A DNA stretch of 34,503 nucleotides from JBDRMN01 sp043812055 (GCA_043812055.1 JBDRMN010000017.1:1-34503), one strand, 5' to 3'. Counted from the stretch's first letter, positions 25,066 to 32,333 are shown. Program-made: numbers and translations. The notes: a model not told the origin generated them from the letters alone.

Positions 25066-25183
25066 GGGACTAGGTTCTAGGTGCTAGGTTCTAGAGTATA
25101 GGGTATGGAGATGATTTTTAAATCTGCCGACAACTTAATAACCTAAAGACTTAAAGACCCAAAGACCTAGAGACCCGAAGACC
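25066..25183. repeat. Inverted word array
   Basis: The left side has GGTTCTAGGTGCTAGG-type words and the right side AACCTAAAGACTTAAAGACC-type words, i.e. the same vocabulary on opposite strands around ~25115. It fills most of the 253-nt gap between two divergent genes. Confidence 0.6.
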
Positions 25184-25256
25184 AATCTATACGAAATACA
25201 CATCACACACCACGGAGTAGACAACGCCAACACTAATCACCAATATCACTCTATGC

Positions 25257-25262
25257 TAAACT
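25257..25262 (+). promoter_or_regulatory. -10 box of signal peptidase gene
   Basis: Extended -10 TATGCTAAACT with the hexamer at 25257-25262, 11 nt before the ATG at 25274; the -35 is weak. Confidence 0.45.
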
Positions 25263-25273
25263 CCGCCGAGTAA

Positions 25274-25981
25274 ATGAAGATCTTTCGCGCTCTCAGAATT
25301 CCACGCAACAAGAAACTGTCCCAGGGGAAGCGGGCCATCCTCGACTTCTTGACGGACGTGGTGGTGATTTTTGCCGTCGTTCTGCTGATAATCAAGCCTT
25401 TTTTCTTCGCCCCTTTTCGAGTTCAGCAGGACTCCATGCTGCCCAACATCCTGGACGGGGAATTCATCGTCGTCTGGAAGCTGCCTCACAAGCTCGGGTC
25501 TGCTTACGAACGCAATGATGTGGTGGTTTTTCGCCCGCAGATCAATGACGCCAACTACCTTATCAAGAGGGTGATCGGCCTGCCCGGAGAAACTATCCGT
25601 TTTCACCAAGGCTACGTCTGGATTCGCGGAGCGGAGGAAAGCGAATTCCGCCAGCTCTCCGAGTCCTTTCTCTCCGCTCGCAACCTCGGCAATACCTGTG
25701 CTGCTTCCAGCCAATGCACCCTGGCTGAAAAATCCAAACAGGTTGAGATCACGGTTCCGGCGGGAAGTTACCTTGTGCTTGGTGACAACCGCCTGGCCAG
25801 TCGGGATGGTCGGACCTGCTTCCTCAGTAGTTGCTCAGATGAAGCGCTCCGCTTTCTCAGCAAATCCGAGATTGAGGGCCGGGCCTTGCTGGCTTTCGCC
25901 CGTTTCTGGCGGAGCAACGGCCAGAATAACATCTCGTTCAAAAACATTCGTCTGATTGGTCGGCCGGACGAGGGGAACTAA
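25274..25981 (+). CDS. lepB: Signal peptidase I
   Basis: 235 residues. One N-terminal membrane anchor (~24-44) is followed by the catalytic Ser in VQQDSMLPN (S54). The general-base Lys is in YLIKRVIGLPG (K98), and box E is GDNRLASRDGR. It cleaves signal peptides of exported proteins outside the membrane. Between K98 and box E is an insert with C142 and C148, and box E is followed by C182 and C187, so the extracellular domain carries four cysteines that may pair. The gene has a near-leaderless promoter and stands alone. Confidence 0.95.
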   Translation: MKIFRALRIPRNKKLSQGKRAILDFLTDVVVIFAVVLLIIKPFFFAPFRVQQDSMLPNILDGEFIVVWKLPHKLGSAYERNDVVVFRPQINDANYLIKRVIGLPGETIRFHQGYVWIRGAEESEFRQLSESFLSARNLGNTCAASSQCTLAEKSKQVEITVPAGSYLVLGDNRLASRDGRTCFLSSCSDEALRFLSKSEIEGRALLAFARFWRSNGQNNISFKNIRLIGRPDEGN

Positions 25982-26003
25982 AGGATAATTTTAAATTTTA
26001 AAA

Positions 26004-26726
26004 TTAAATCAGACTCTTTATAAACTTCTCCACCTTAGCCGCTCCACCCTTTTTGTGCTGACGAATTATCTCCGAGCCAATTACCGCGATATCACCACCG
26101 GAGGAGCGGATTGCGGCAAGATCTGCTTTCTTCATAATTCCAAAGCCGACCGCCAATGGCAATCCACTTAACTTCTTGATCCGCTTAAGGAATTTTTTCA
26201 GTTCCACCCCAAACGAACTTTGCTTGCCTGTGACCCCTAGACGGGCCACGCAGTAAATCAGACCACGAGCTTGCCGCACAATCTTTTTCAAGCGCTCTTT
26301 GCTCGTGTTCGGCGCGACGACAAAGACAAAATTGAGCTTGTTACGTCGGCACTCTTTCAAAAATTCCTGCGCTTCTTCCACTGGTAGGTCGGGAACGATA
26401 AACCCTTTGATTCCGTTTCGGGCTGCAGCCTTTACGAACTGCGCAATCCCGGCACGGTAAATCGGGTTGAAGTAGCTCATGAAATAAAACTTTGTTTCCG
26501 GGTGTTTTTTTGTGATTTTTTTGGCAAAAGCCAGACATTTATCCGGAGTAATCCCACCCTGAACCGCAACGTCATTCGCCTCCATGATCACCGGCCCATC
26601 CGCCACCGGATCAGAGAAGGGGATCTGGAGCTCGATAATGTCAGAATGTTGCGCCAGCGCAGCGACAATCCTTTCCGTTTCGCGGAGATTTGGATAACCG
26701 ACGACGACATGAGTCATTAGTTTCAT
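26004..26726 (-). CDS. trpA: Tryptophan synthase alpha chain
   Basis: 240 residues, a TIM barrel that cleaves indole-3-glycerol phosphate to indole and glyceraldehyde-3-phosphate. The catalytic pair is E32 in IELQIPFSDP and D43 in VADGP; loop VTGKQ replaces the usual VTG-A/R loop, and the phosphate site GFGI and GS motif are present. It is 25-30 residues shorter than the usual 265-270, mainly because the N-terminal helix H0 is missing. No trpB or other trp gene is nearby. The active-site residues suggest it works, but with what partner is unclear from the window. Confidence 0.93.
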   Translation of the reverse strand: MKLMTHVVVGYPNLRETERIVAALAQHSDIIELQIPFSDPVADGPVIMEANDVAVQGGITPDKCLAFAKKITKKHPETKFYFMSYFNPIYRAGIAQFVKAAARNGIKGFIVPDLPVEEAQEFLKECRRNKLNFVFVVAPNTSKERLKKIVRQARGLIYCVARLGVTGKQSSFGVELKKFLKRIKKLSGLPLAVGFGIMKKADLAAIRSSGGDIAVIGSEIIRQHKKGGAAKVEKFIKSLI

Positions 26727-26749
26727 GGAACATGGATCACATAACAGGG

Positions 26750-26925
26750 AACATTTTATAGCTTATAGGGAATGGGGTATAGGGGATGAGATCACTCCTA
26801 ACACTAACACTATCCACTTCCGCCATAGGCGGATCTCCTCCAGGGGCGGATGAGCCTCTGGCTCAAGCCTCTGGCTGAAACACTACCACCCAAAGACCTA
26901 ATAACCCAACAACCCAAAAACCTAT
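26750..26925. repeat. Intergenic word arrays around repeat copy A
   Basis: GCTTATAGGGAATGGGGTATAGG-type words to the left (kept here to short examples such as AGGGAATGGGGTATAGG) and ACCTAATAACCCAACAACCC words to the right of the 89-bp repeat, again opposite-strand vocabulary. No gene is present. Confidence 0.5.
26798..26886 (+). repeat. 89-bp exact direct repeat, copy A
   Basis: Identical base for base to 28934-29022. It begins CTAACACTAACACTATCC, contains the palindrome TCCGCC-AT-AGGCGGA and the tandem GCCTCTGGCTCAAGCCTCTG, and ends GAAACACTAC. It flanks the rmlB side of the dTDP-sugar block. Confidence 0.95.
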
Positions 26926-27863
26926 CCATACCATTTCACCATCTCGCTAATCTCCTTTTCAAAATCAGTATGCGTTGCTTTCCAACCCAATTCCCCCTGA
27001 ATCTTGCTCGAATCAATCGCGTAACGCTGGTCGTGTCCCGGCCGATCTTTTACAAACTCAATCAGCTCTTCCGATTTCCCGAGAATCTTGAGTAGCAGTT
27101 TTACGAGATCAATGTTGCTCACTTCGTTGTCAGCTCCGACATTGTAAATCTCTCCCTCCTTACCATTCTCCAGGATTTTCAGAATGGCGGAGCAGTGATC
27201 GAGTACGTGAATCCAATCACGGATATTCTTGCCGTCACCGTAAACTGGAATCTTCTCGTCCCGCAGCGCCCGGGTAATCGTGAGCGGCATTAGCTTTTCC
27301 GGCAACTGGTGCGTGCCGTAGTTGTTCGAACAACGCGAGATTAATACGGGCTGGCCAAAGGTCCGGTGAGCGGCGATACAGAGCATATCTCCCGCAGCTT
27401 TGGAAGCGGAGTAGGGGGAACTCGGTTTGAGTTCGGAATGTTCGGTAAATTTTTCTTTACCTGTAAGTGGCAAATCTCCGTAAACCTCGTCGGTGGAAAT
27501 CTGCAGAAACTTTTTGATTTTGTGTTTTCGGGCTGCATCGAGGAGGATTTGGGTTCCCAGCACATTGGTTTCGACGAAAATCGCCGGATTCTCGATGGAA
27601 TTATCGACGTGACTTTCCGCCGCAAAATTAATAACTGCATCGGTATTACTGGTCAGCTCATCGACAAGCCTGCGGTCAGTGATCGAGCCTTTGATGAATT
27701 TGTACCTGGGACTATTCTCAAAGTCAGAGCTATTCTCCAGTTTCCCGGCGTAGGTGAGTGCATCTAGATTGATCACTTCATAATCGGTTTCGTTGAGAAC
27801 TTTCCTTAGAAAGTGGGAACCGATGAAGCCGCATCCTCCGGTTACGAGAATAGTGTTAGGCAT
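26922..27863 (-). CDS. rmlB: dTDP-glucose 4,6-dehydratase
   Basis: 313 residues of the extended SDR family. The NAD-binding motif is GGCGFIG (9-15), the catalytic residues are T124-D125-E126 in QISTDEVYGD, and Y151/K155 occur in YSASKAA. SNNYG and RPGHDQRYAID match RmlB. It converts dTDP-glucose to dTDP-4-keto-6-deoxyglucose, the second step to dTDP-rhamnose. RmlC is encoded nearby, but rmlA and rmlD are not in the window. Its start overlaps the four-helix-bundle gene by 8 nt. Confidence 0.95.
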   Translation of the reverse strand: MPNTILVTGGCGFIGSHFLRKVLNETDYEVINLDALTYAGKLENSSDFENSPRYKFIKGSITDRRLVDELTSNTDAVINFAAESHVDNSIENPAIFVETNVLGTQILLDAARKHKIKKFLQISTDEVYGDLPLTGKEKFTEHSELKPSSPYSASKAAGDMLCIAAHRTFGQPVLISRCSNNYGTHQLPEKLMPLTITRALRDEKIPVYGDGKNIRDWIHVLDHCSAILKILENGKEGEIYNVGADNEVSNIDLVKLLLKILGKSEELIEFVKDRPGHDQRYAIDSSKIQGELGWKATHTDFEKEISEMVKWYG

Positions 27864-28230
27864 TAGTGTTAGATTTATTCTTCAAGCTACGTGCTAAAGC
27901 TGTAAGCATCTTTCCTACTTCATCCAGATCAGCTGTAATTTTTTCTTGCGTCTTAGGATTTAAAAAACCTAATTCTTTGGAAATTTGAACCTGGCTCCTC
28001 AATTCCCCAACTGATCCTCGCGCGATACTGATAAACCGCTTGAACTCCAAGCTGCCCAGACGCATACTTCCTTCCGCAATATTTGAGGTAATTGAAACGG
28101 CACATTTTCTCATTTGATTTACTAAACCAAACTTTTCTTCAGTAGGAAATTCTTTCGTAGAATGATAGACATCCATAACGACGCCTAGTGCTTTCTGGTA
28201 GACCGTCAAATCTTCAAATTTCTTAATCAT
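27856..28230 (-). CDS. Four-helix-bundle protein (23S rRNA IVP family)
   Basis: 124 residues. The pattern FEDLTVYQKAL, IAEGSMRLGSLEFKRFISIARGS and ELRSQVQISKELG is that of the S23/IVP family, named from proteins encoded in 23S rRNA intervening sequences but common as free-standing genes. Function unknown; they are small homopentameric helical proteins and often sit in mobile or variable loci. Here it lies between rmlC and rmlB and overlaps rmlB by 8 nt. A TATACT box (minus, 28247-28242) lies 11 nt upstream of its ATG, so it may have its own promoter and drive rmlB. Confidence 0.9.
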   Translation of the reverse strand: MIKKFEDLTVYQKALGVVMDVYHSTKEFPTEEKFGLVNQMRKCAVSITSNIAEGSMRLGSLEFKRFISIARGSVGELRSQVQISKELGFLNPKTQEKITADLDEVGKMLTALARSLKNKSNTNA

Positions 28231-28296
28231 TTGGGTCAGTCAGTATATTATTGATTAGCACTATCCGCTAACACCAACACTACACACTAGCACTAC

Positions 28297-28767
28297 TCAT
28301 CTCGGTTTAGTGTTCCAATCAAACCCAATCGTCTTATCATCGTGCGGAATTCTCTCCTCGTCCGGCTTCTCTGAATCGTACTCTTGGTCGACCAGGTAGA
28401 TGAGACCCGCCGCCTGCTCACCCAGCACCCGATAACCGTGAGCAACTCCCTTTGGGATCAAAACTGTCAACGGATTGTGTTCACCCATAGTAATTGTCTG
28501 TGTCTCACCGGTAGTTTTCGAACCCTCCCGACGATCGTAGAGCACTGTTTCGATATTTCCAGCGATGCAAAACCAAAGATCGGTTTGCTTCTTGTGCCAA
28601 TGAAAAGCCTTGATCACACCCGGGTGGGCGAGAGTGTAGTTCGTTTGTTTCCATTTGAAATCGAAAAAATGCGAGCTCCTCGCGACTTCACAGAGAAAGC
28701 CGCGGTTGTCAGAATGCTTCCTAACTTCGATAATTTTTACTCCATTTATCATCTTTATGTTGAACAT
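28297..28767 (-). CDS. rmlC: dTDP-4-dehydrorhamnose 3,5-epimerase (RmlC-like)
   Basis: 156 residues, a cupin fold. VIKAFHWHKKQTDLW holds the catalytic-site histidine (H56) but replaces the common RGLHYQ with KAFHWH, and IPKGVAHGYRVL and YLVDQEYDSEKPDE match the family. At ~155 residues it is shorter than the usual 180-185. It belongs to a divergent RmlC-like branch; 3,5-epimerisation of the dTDP-keto-sugar made by RmlB is the most likely reaction, but a related sugar epimerase is possible. Followed by the four-helix-bundle gene and rmlB on the same strand. Confidence 0.85.
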   Translation of the reverse strand: MFNIKMINGVKIIEVRKHSDNRGFLCEVARSSHFFDFKWKQTNYTLAHPGVIKAFHWHKKQTDLWFCIAGNIETVLYDRREGSKTTGETQTITMGEHNPLTVLIPKGVAHGYRVLGEQAAGLIYLVDQEYDSEKPDEERIPHDDKTIGFDWNTKPR

Positions 28768-28820
28768 TGTACATCGTACGCCTGTGTCCCGCTAAATCCT
28801 TTTCTCTATACTCCCGATGG

Positions 28821-28900
28821 TTAATAGGATTAAGGATTAAGGACCAAGGACTAAGAAACCCAAAAAACTAGAAACCCAAGAACCTAAGAACCCTTTCCAA
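28821..28900. repeat. Inverted word array upstream of rmlC
   Basis: AATAGGATTAAGGATTAAGG-type words followed by AACCCAAGAACCTAAGAACCC-type words in opposite orientation (examples shortened). The 28768-29098 gap otherwise contains repeat copy B and the mscS promoter. Confidence 0.6.
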
Positions 28901-28933
28901 CATCCCTAATAGTCATAACACACAGACCCAGCA

Positions 28934-29022
28934 CTAACACTAACACTATCCACTTCCGCCATAGGCGGATCTCCTCCAGGGGCGGATGAGCCTCTGGCTC
29001 AAGCCTCTGGCTGAAACACTAC
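28934..29022 (+). repeat. 89-bp exact direct repeat, copy B
   Basis: Identical to copy A at a spacing of 2136 bp and in the same orientation. It lies just upstream of the mscS promoter. Confidence 0.95.
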
Positions 29023-29035
29023 TTGATTCCCCCTG

Positions 29036-29064
29036 TTGATTCCCCCTTACAGATGTGCTAAACT
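29036..29064 (+). promoter_or_regulatory. Promoter of mscS-like gene
   Basis: TTGATT (29036-29041), 17-nt spacer, TAAACT (29059-29064) preceded by GTGC. The ATG follows 34 nt later, so this gene has a short leader. Confidence 0.55.
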
Positions 29065-29098
29065 GTTCTAATTTATTAACAAAAACAAAGATCCATAA

Positions 29099-30085
29099 AT
29101 GAATCTGATTCCGGTCGCCCTTGCCGCCACCCAGGCTGCTGCAGAAGAAAGCTCTGTCTTCCCGGACTTATTGGGGAAGATTTTCTTCGCTGCTGTTGCC
29201 TTCGTTTTGGCTTTTGTCCTGGCCAGCCTCCTGCGTGGCTGGGTCCAGAAGCTTATTCGTCGTAAACAGGGTGATCGTCACGAGGAGATGGTGATTCTCT
29301 ACGGTCGGATTACCTTCACCGTTGTCCTGACAATCGGCCTGATCATCGGCCTGAGTATCATCGGCGCTCCACTCGAGTGGTTTAGCGGGGGTGTCGGTCT
29401 CGGTGTTGCTTTTGCAATGCGCAGTTTTATCGCGAATTTTTTTGCGGGACTGGTTTTACTTACCAATAGTAAATTCAACCTAGGCGACTTCGTCATCCTG
29501 AATCCTGACGGTAGCGGCAAGAGCGACATCCGGGGAACGATCGTCGACATTCAATCCCGGGCCACTTCCCTGCGCGCGATTGACGGCGGTGAGATCACCA
29601 TCCCCAATCTCAAAATGCTGGAATCCAACGTGAAGTGCTATACCAAAAACCCCGTGCGACGCCACGAAATCCTGATCAGTGTCGGCTACCAAACCAACCT
29701 AAGAGAAGCGGCCGACATCGCTAAAAACGTACTCAATAGCAATCCCGACGTCCAACCGAAGCCGGCGCCAACCGTACTCGTGAAAACAATCGCCGCTAGC
29801 GCGGTAACCCTCGGGGTTCGTTTCTGGACTGAAAGCAGGACCAAGTGGTGGGTTATCAAGTCCGAACTGACCCGGGAGATTTTCAACACGCTCCAGGAAA
29901 AAGGTATCGACATACCGTATCCGGTTCAAACACTGCGGGTTGATGAAGCCAGTTCTGATCTGCTTGCCGAAAATCCCCACTTTCTCGGCAAACTAGAAAA
30001 AATCGAAAAAAACAAGCACAAACCTGATCCCAAGACAGACGTTTTTCGCCAGACACCCGTAGAGTCAAGCACTCAAGTCAAATAA
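29099..30085 (+). CDS. MscS-family small-conductance mechanosensitive channel
   Basis: 328 residues. Three hydrophobic segments (about 28-48, 73-92 and 95-120) are present, the third being the glycine/alanine-rich pore helix GGVGLGVAFAMRSFIANFFAG. The beta domain follows with FNLGDFVILNPDGSGKSDIRGTIVDIQSRAT (landmark), IPNLKMLESNV and the C-terminal alpha/beta cage. It releases solutes upon hypo-osmotic shock. First gene of a likely short operon with the following small unknown gene. Confidence 0.92.
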   Translation: MNLIPVALAATQAAAEESSVFPDLLGKIFFAAVAFVLAFVLASLLRGWVQKLIRRKQGDRHEEMVILYGRITFTVVLTIGLIIGLSIIGAPLEWFSGGVGLGVAFAMRSFIANFFAGLVLLTNSKFNLGDFVILNPDGSGKSDIRGTIVDIQSRATSLRAIDGGEITIPNLKMLESNVKCYTKNPVRRHEILISVGYQTNLREAADIAKNVLNSNPDVQPKPAPTVLVKTIAASAVTLGVRFWTESRTKWWVIKSELTREIFNTLQEKGIDIPYPVQTLRVDEASSDLLAENPHFLGKLEKIEKNKHKPDPKTDVFRQTPVESSTQVK

Positions 30086-30364
30086 ATGAGTTTTTTTAAA
30101 CCGATTCCCGACGAGAGTAGAAGTGACCGAGCTGGATTCACCACAAGGCGAATCCGCAAAGCCGGTGATACTGATCTCCTAGCAACTACCCAAAAGTTGC
30201 TGGATCGCTTCGCTGACGAAGATGACGACATGCTGGTAAGTGAAATGGGGGATCTGGTTGATGCTCTCCATCGCAGCGCGCTACTAGTGCAACGAACCAA
30301 ACAGCGGGTTTTACTCTGTAAATTGCACCGTTGCTCGCGTAAAAAATCTTCAACGAGAAAATAA
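30086..30364 (+). CDS. Small unknown protein after mscS
   Basis: 92 residues, charged (many Arg, Asp and Lys), no membrane segment and no known family. The ATG follows the mscS stop with no gap (TAAATG), suggesting translation by reinitiation. The centre (LLATTQKLLDRFADEDDDM...) is likely helical and the tail is basic (CSRKKSSTRK), which could bind nucleic acid. Antisense frames through the region are weaker. Confidence 0.55.
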   Translation: MSFFKPIPDESRSDRAGFTTRRIRKAGDTDLLATTQKLLDRFADEDDDMLVSEMGDLVDALHRSALLVQRTKQRVLLCKLHRCSRKKSSTRK

Positions 30365-30378
30365 AAGCTGTTTTTAGG

Positions 30379-30384
30379 TAGAAT
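30379..30384 (+). promoter_or_regulatory. -10 box of tsaB-like gene
   Basis: TAGAAT, 7 nt before the GTG start at 30392; leaderless arrangement. No clear -35. Confidence 0.4.
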
Positions 30385-30391
30385 CTCCCGC

Positions 30392-30727
30392 GTGATCATC
30401 ACTCTTGATCCCACCCACGCGGATTTCACCATACTCGAACTTGATTCGAAAGTTTTGAAATTTCCGCATAATGCGCACGATGCCGGAGCAGCCATTATTC
30501 GCGCCCTCGGAAAGTTAAATCTCAGCGAACAAGATGAGCTGCAGGTGGTCGCCGGCCCGGGGAATTTCACTGCCGTCCGCAGTGCCGCCCTCATCGCCAA
30601 TTCAATCGCTTATTCTTCCGGCTGTAAGTTATCTTCCAAGCAAAAGTCCGCCCGGGATTTCAGTCATGTAGAATGCGTGATACCCTTTTACGCAACCCCT
30701 CCTTCCATCACAATCGCCAAGTCATGA
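30392..30727 (+). CDS. tsaB: TsaB-like protein, N-terminal half only
   Basis: 111 residues from GTG. The segment VAGPGNFTAVRSAALIANSIA matches the TsaB signature (GPGSFTGLR...), and the start MIITLDPT resembles its first ASKHA strand. TsaB is a partner of TsaD in making the universal t6A37 tRNA modification. Full TsaB is about 220-240 residues; this one ends after the first actin-like lobe, as in other reduced genomes, and the first lobe is the part that contacts TsaD. Its stop overlaps the next start by ATGA, so translation is coupled. Confidence 0.75.
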   Translation: MIITLDPTHADFTILELDSKVLKFPHNAHDAGAAIIRALGKLNLSEQDELQVVAGPGNFTAVRSAALIANSIAYSSGCKLSSKQKSARDFSHVECVIPFYATPPSITIAKS

Positions 30728-30993
30728 ACTTCAAACGTTATTTACAAATCTTTTTCGGATCACTACTGGTGCTTTTGGGAATTGTGATGATCTTCACTCC
30801 GGGACAGGGCCTGATCGCCATCGTGGCCGGAGTGATGTTGATCTCGCCCTATCATGGTCGGAGATTAGTTTGGCACCTTCGCTGTGCCTGGAGGAAGTGT
30901 AAAAGCTGGTTCTATTCCTTCCGTTTCAAGCGCACTATCAAACGCCGCATCATCGAAAGAGTCCGCAGGTTGAAAAAGAGGATTAAGAATTAA
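30724..30993 (+). CDS. Small membrane protein, PGPGW-like
   Basis: 89 residues. Two hydrophobic segments flank FTPGQGLIAIVAG (the PGPGW family has a similar glycine-proline turn between two helices), followed by a very basic tail (RFKRTIKRRIIERVRRLKKRIKN end, residues ~68-89). The ATG overlaps the tsaB stop by 4 nt. The last codons (KRIKN) and the stop are part of a GATTAAG word array, so the C-terminus may be variable. Function unknown. Confidence 0.75.
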   Translation: MNFKRYLQIFFGSLLVLLGIVMIFTPGQGLIAIVAGVMLISPYHGRRLVWHLRCAWRKCKSWFYSFRFKRTIKRRIIERVRRLKKRIKN

Positions 30994-31143
30994 GGATTAA
31001 GGATTAAGAATTTAAAGATCTAAAGACCAGATAACTAAATAACTGAATAACCAAGTAGCTAAACATTCGAACTAAGAACCCGAAACCAAGAACCACACCT
31101 AAAGACCCAAAAACCTAATAACCTAACAACCCAAAAACCCAAC
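30979..31143. repeat. Intergenic word array before rsmI
   Basis: GATTAAGAATTAAGGATTAAG words lead into AACCTAATAACCTAACAACCC words (examples shortened). Both vocabularies recur at 26.9, 28.85 and 25.1 kb. The array begins inside the preceding coding sequence. Confidence 0.65.
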
Positions 31144-31144
31144 C

Positions 31145-31225
31145 ATGCTATACGTCGTCGCCACTCCCATCCTCCTTCGTCCGCCGCGGCGGACTACGGC
31201 GGACAAGTCGAAAACTTATCTTTAG
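31145..31225 (+). pseudogene. Duplicated 5' end of rsmI interrupted by a palindrome
   Basis: ATG at 31145 encodes MLYVVATPI, nearly the same as the first ten residues of RsmI (MALYVVATPI), then runs into GTCCGCCGCGGCGGAC (31179-31194, perfect 16-bp palindrome) and stops at 31225. Synonymous codons differ from the true gene start, so it is not a fresh duplication. Confidence 0.6.
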
Positions 31226-31228
31226 AAT
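31223..31228 (+). promoter_or_regulatory. -10 box of rsmI
   Basis: TAGAAT, 6 nt before the ATG at 31235; leaderless arrangement. Confidence 0.4.
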
Positions 31229-31234
31229 AACTCT

Positions 31235-31903
31235 ATGGCTCTGTACGTTGTAGCGACTCCTATCGGAAATTTGAGTGACATCACTTTTCGAGCTGTCAAA
31301 ACTTTGAAAGAAGCCGATCTCGTCGCCGCGGAAGATACCCGCACGGCCCAGAAACTTTTCACGAACTACGACATCCACACTCCCTTAACGTCCTTCCACG
31401 CACATTCGAGTGAAAAGAAAGTGGGGGACTTAATCGAAAAGATGAAGGCCGGAAAAACGCTGGCGCTCATTTCCGAAGCGGGCACTCCGGGCATTTCCGA
31501 TCCGGGCTTTGTTTTAATTCGAAAGGCAGTGGAAGAGGGGATTGAGGTCGTGCCAATCCCCGGAGCCAGCGCCGTCATCACCGCCCTGTCCGCTAGTGGC
31601 TTACCCACGGATAAATTCCTCTACCTCGGTTTCCTGCCGTTGAAGAAAGGACGCCGAAAACTTTTGGAAAGCCTGCGGGAAGAAAAACGTACGGTTGTCT
31701 TTTACGAATCACCGCATCGGATTTTGAAAACAGTTTCCGAACTTACTGAGCTACTCGGCAACGAACGCAAAATCGTCCTCGCCCGCGAACTCACCAAGCT
31801 TTACGAAGAATTCTTCCGGGGGAGCATTCCTGAGGCCGTGAAGTTTCTCGAAAGCAAGCCGATTAAAGGGGAATTTACAGTGCTTTTGAGCGGAGCTAAC
31901 TAA
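31235..31903 (+). CDS. rsmI: 16S rRNA (cytidine1402-2'-O)-methyltransferase RsmI
   Basis: 222 residues. N-terminal YVVATPIGNLSDITFRA, EDTR, the SAM-binding-loop motif SEAGTPGISDPG (80-91) and PIPGASAVITALSASG are all RsmI hallmarks, as is FYESPHR. It methylates C1402 of 16S rRNA together with RsmH. It is about 50-60 residues shorter than typical RsmI (~275-285) and lacks the C-terminal helical domain. A broken copy of its first codons lies 90 nt upstream. Confidence 0.95.
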   Translation: MALYVVATPIGNLSDITFRAVKTLKEADLVAAEDTRTAQKLFTNYDIHTPLTSFHAHSSEKKVGDLIEKMKAGKTLALISEAGTPGISDPGFVLIRKAVEEGIEVVPIPGASAVITALSASGLPTDKFLYLGFLPLKKGRRKLLESLREEKRTVVFYESPHRILKTVSELTELLGNERKIVLARELTKLYEEFFRGSIPEAVKFLESKPIKGEFTVLLSGAN

Positions 31904-31904
31904 T

Positions 31905-32333
31905 TTATTCATTTTGCCCACAAGCCGCCAGGATTTTTTCCACAGCCTTTTTAACTATAAATAATATTGCGTTTTCCATGCTCCCTTCCGGCGGCCTATC
32001 ACGTCCGTAGCCGCCTTTTGATTCAGGCTGACTACAGGTAGCTGAACCAAAGATAGCCCTCCTAGTTTCCAGGACGACCTCACCAGCTCCTAGGAACTCT
32101 TCGAAATCACTTCTTACTTCTAAAAAACGTTGAATTTTCCTGGCCAAGTCGAGGTGCGATCTGGATTCGTCATTACCTGGCCAAAAATTTAAAACCATAG
32201 CACCACTTCTATCTCTTAACACTACAAACTTCAGCTTATCTGTTTTCCTTTCCAAGACACCCCATCTTTCTGCTAATTCGAGTAGATCTTTTTTTTCTTC
32301 GTGTCTCGCACCGAATATTTCAATCTTAATCAT
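31905..32333 (-). CDS. Unknown protein
   Basis: 142 residues, no recognised family. It starts MIKIEIFGARHEEKK; the centre (KFVVLRDRSGAMVLNFWPG) looks like a beta hairpin, followed by charged helices and a Gly/Arg/Pro-rich loop (SKGGYGRDRPPEG). No membrane segment. It converges on rsmI with a 1-nt gap. A TAGAAT box lies on the minus strand ~20 nt upstream (32359-32354). Confidence 0.6.
   Translation of the reverse strand: MIKIEIFGARHEEKKDLLELAERWGVLERKTDKLKFVVLRDRSGAMVLNFWPGNDESRSHLDLARKIQRFLEVRSDFEEFLGAGEVVLETRRAIFGSATCSQPESKGGYGRDRPPEGSMENAILFIVKKAVEKILAACGQNE

Noticed and set aside
26798..29022. Insertion sequence or transposon ends
   Set aside because: The 89-bp repeats are direct, no transposase is encoded between them, and no target-site duplication is evident.
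30073..30600. 175-codon minus frame over the small unknown and tsaB genes
   Set aside because: Ser/Arg-rich shadow translation; the plus strand has TsaB motifs and a start directly abutting mscS.
25066..31143. Possible CRISPR or tandem-repeat arrays
   Set aside because: Words are 7-11 nt, imperfect, with no constant repeat/spacer pattern and no cas genes.
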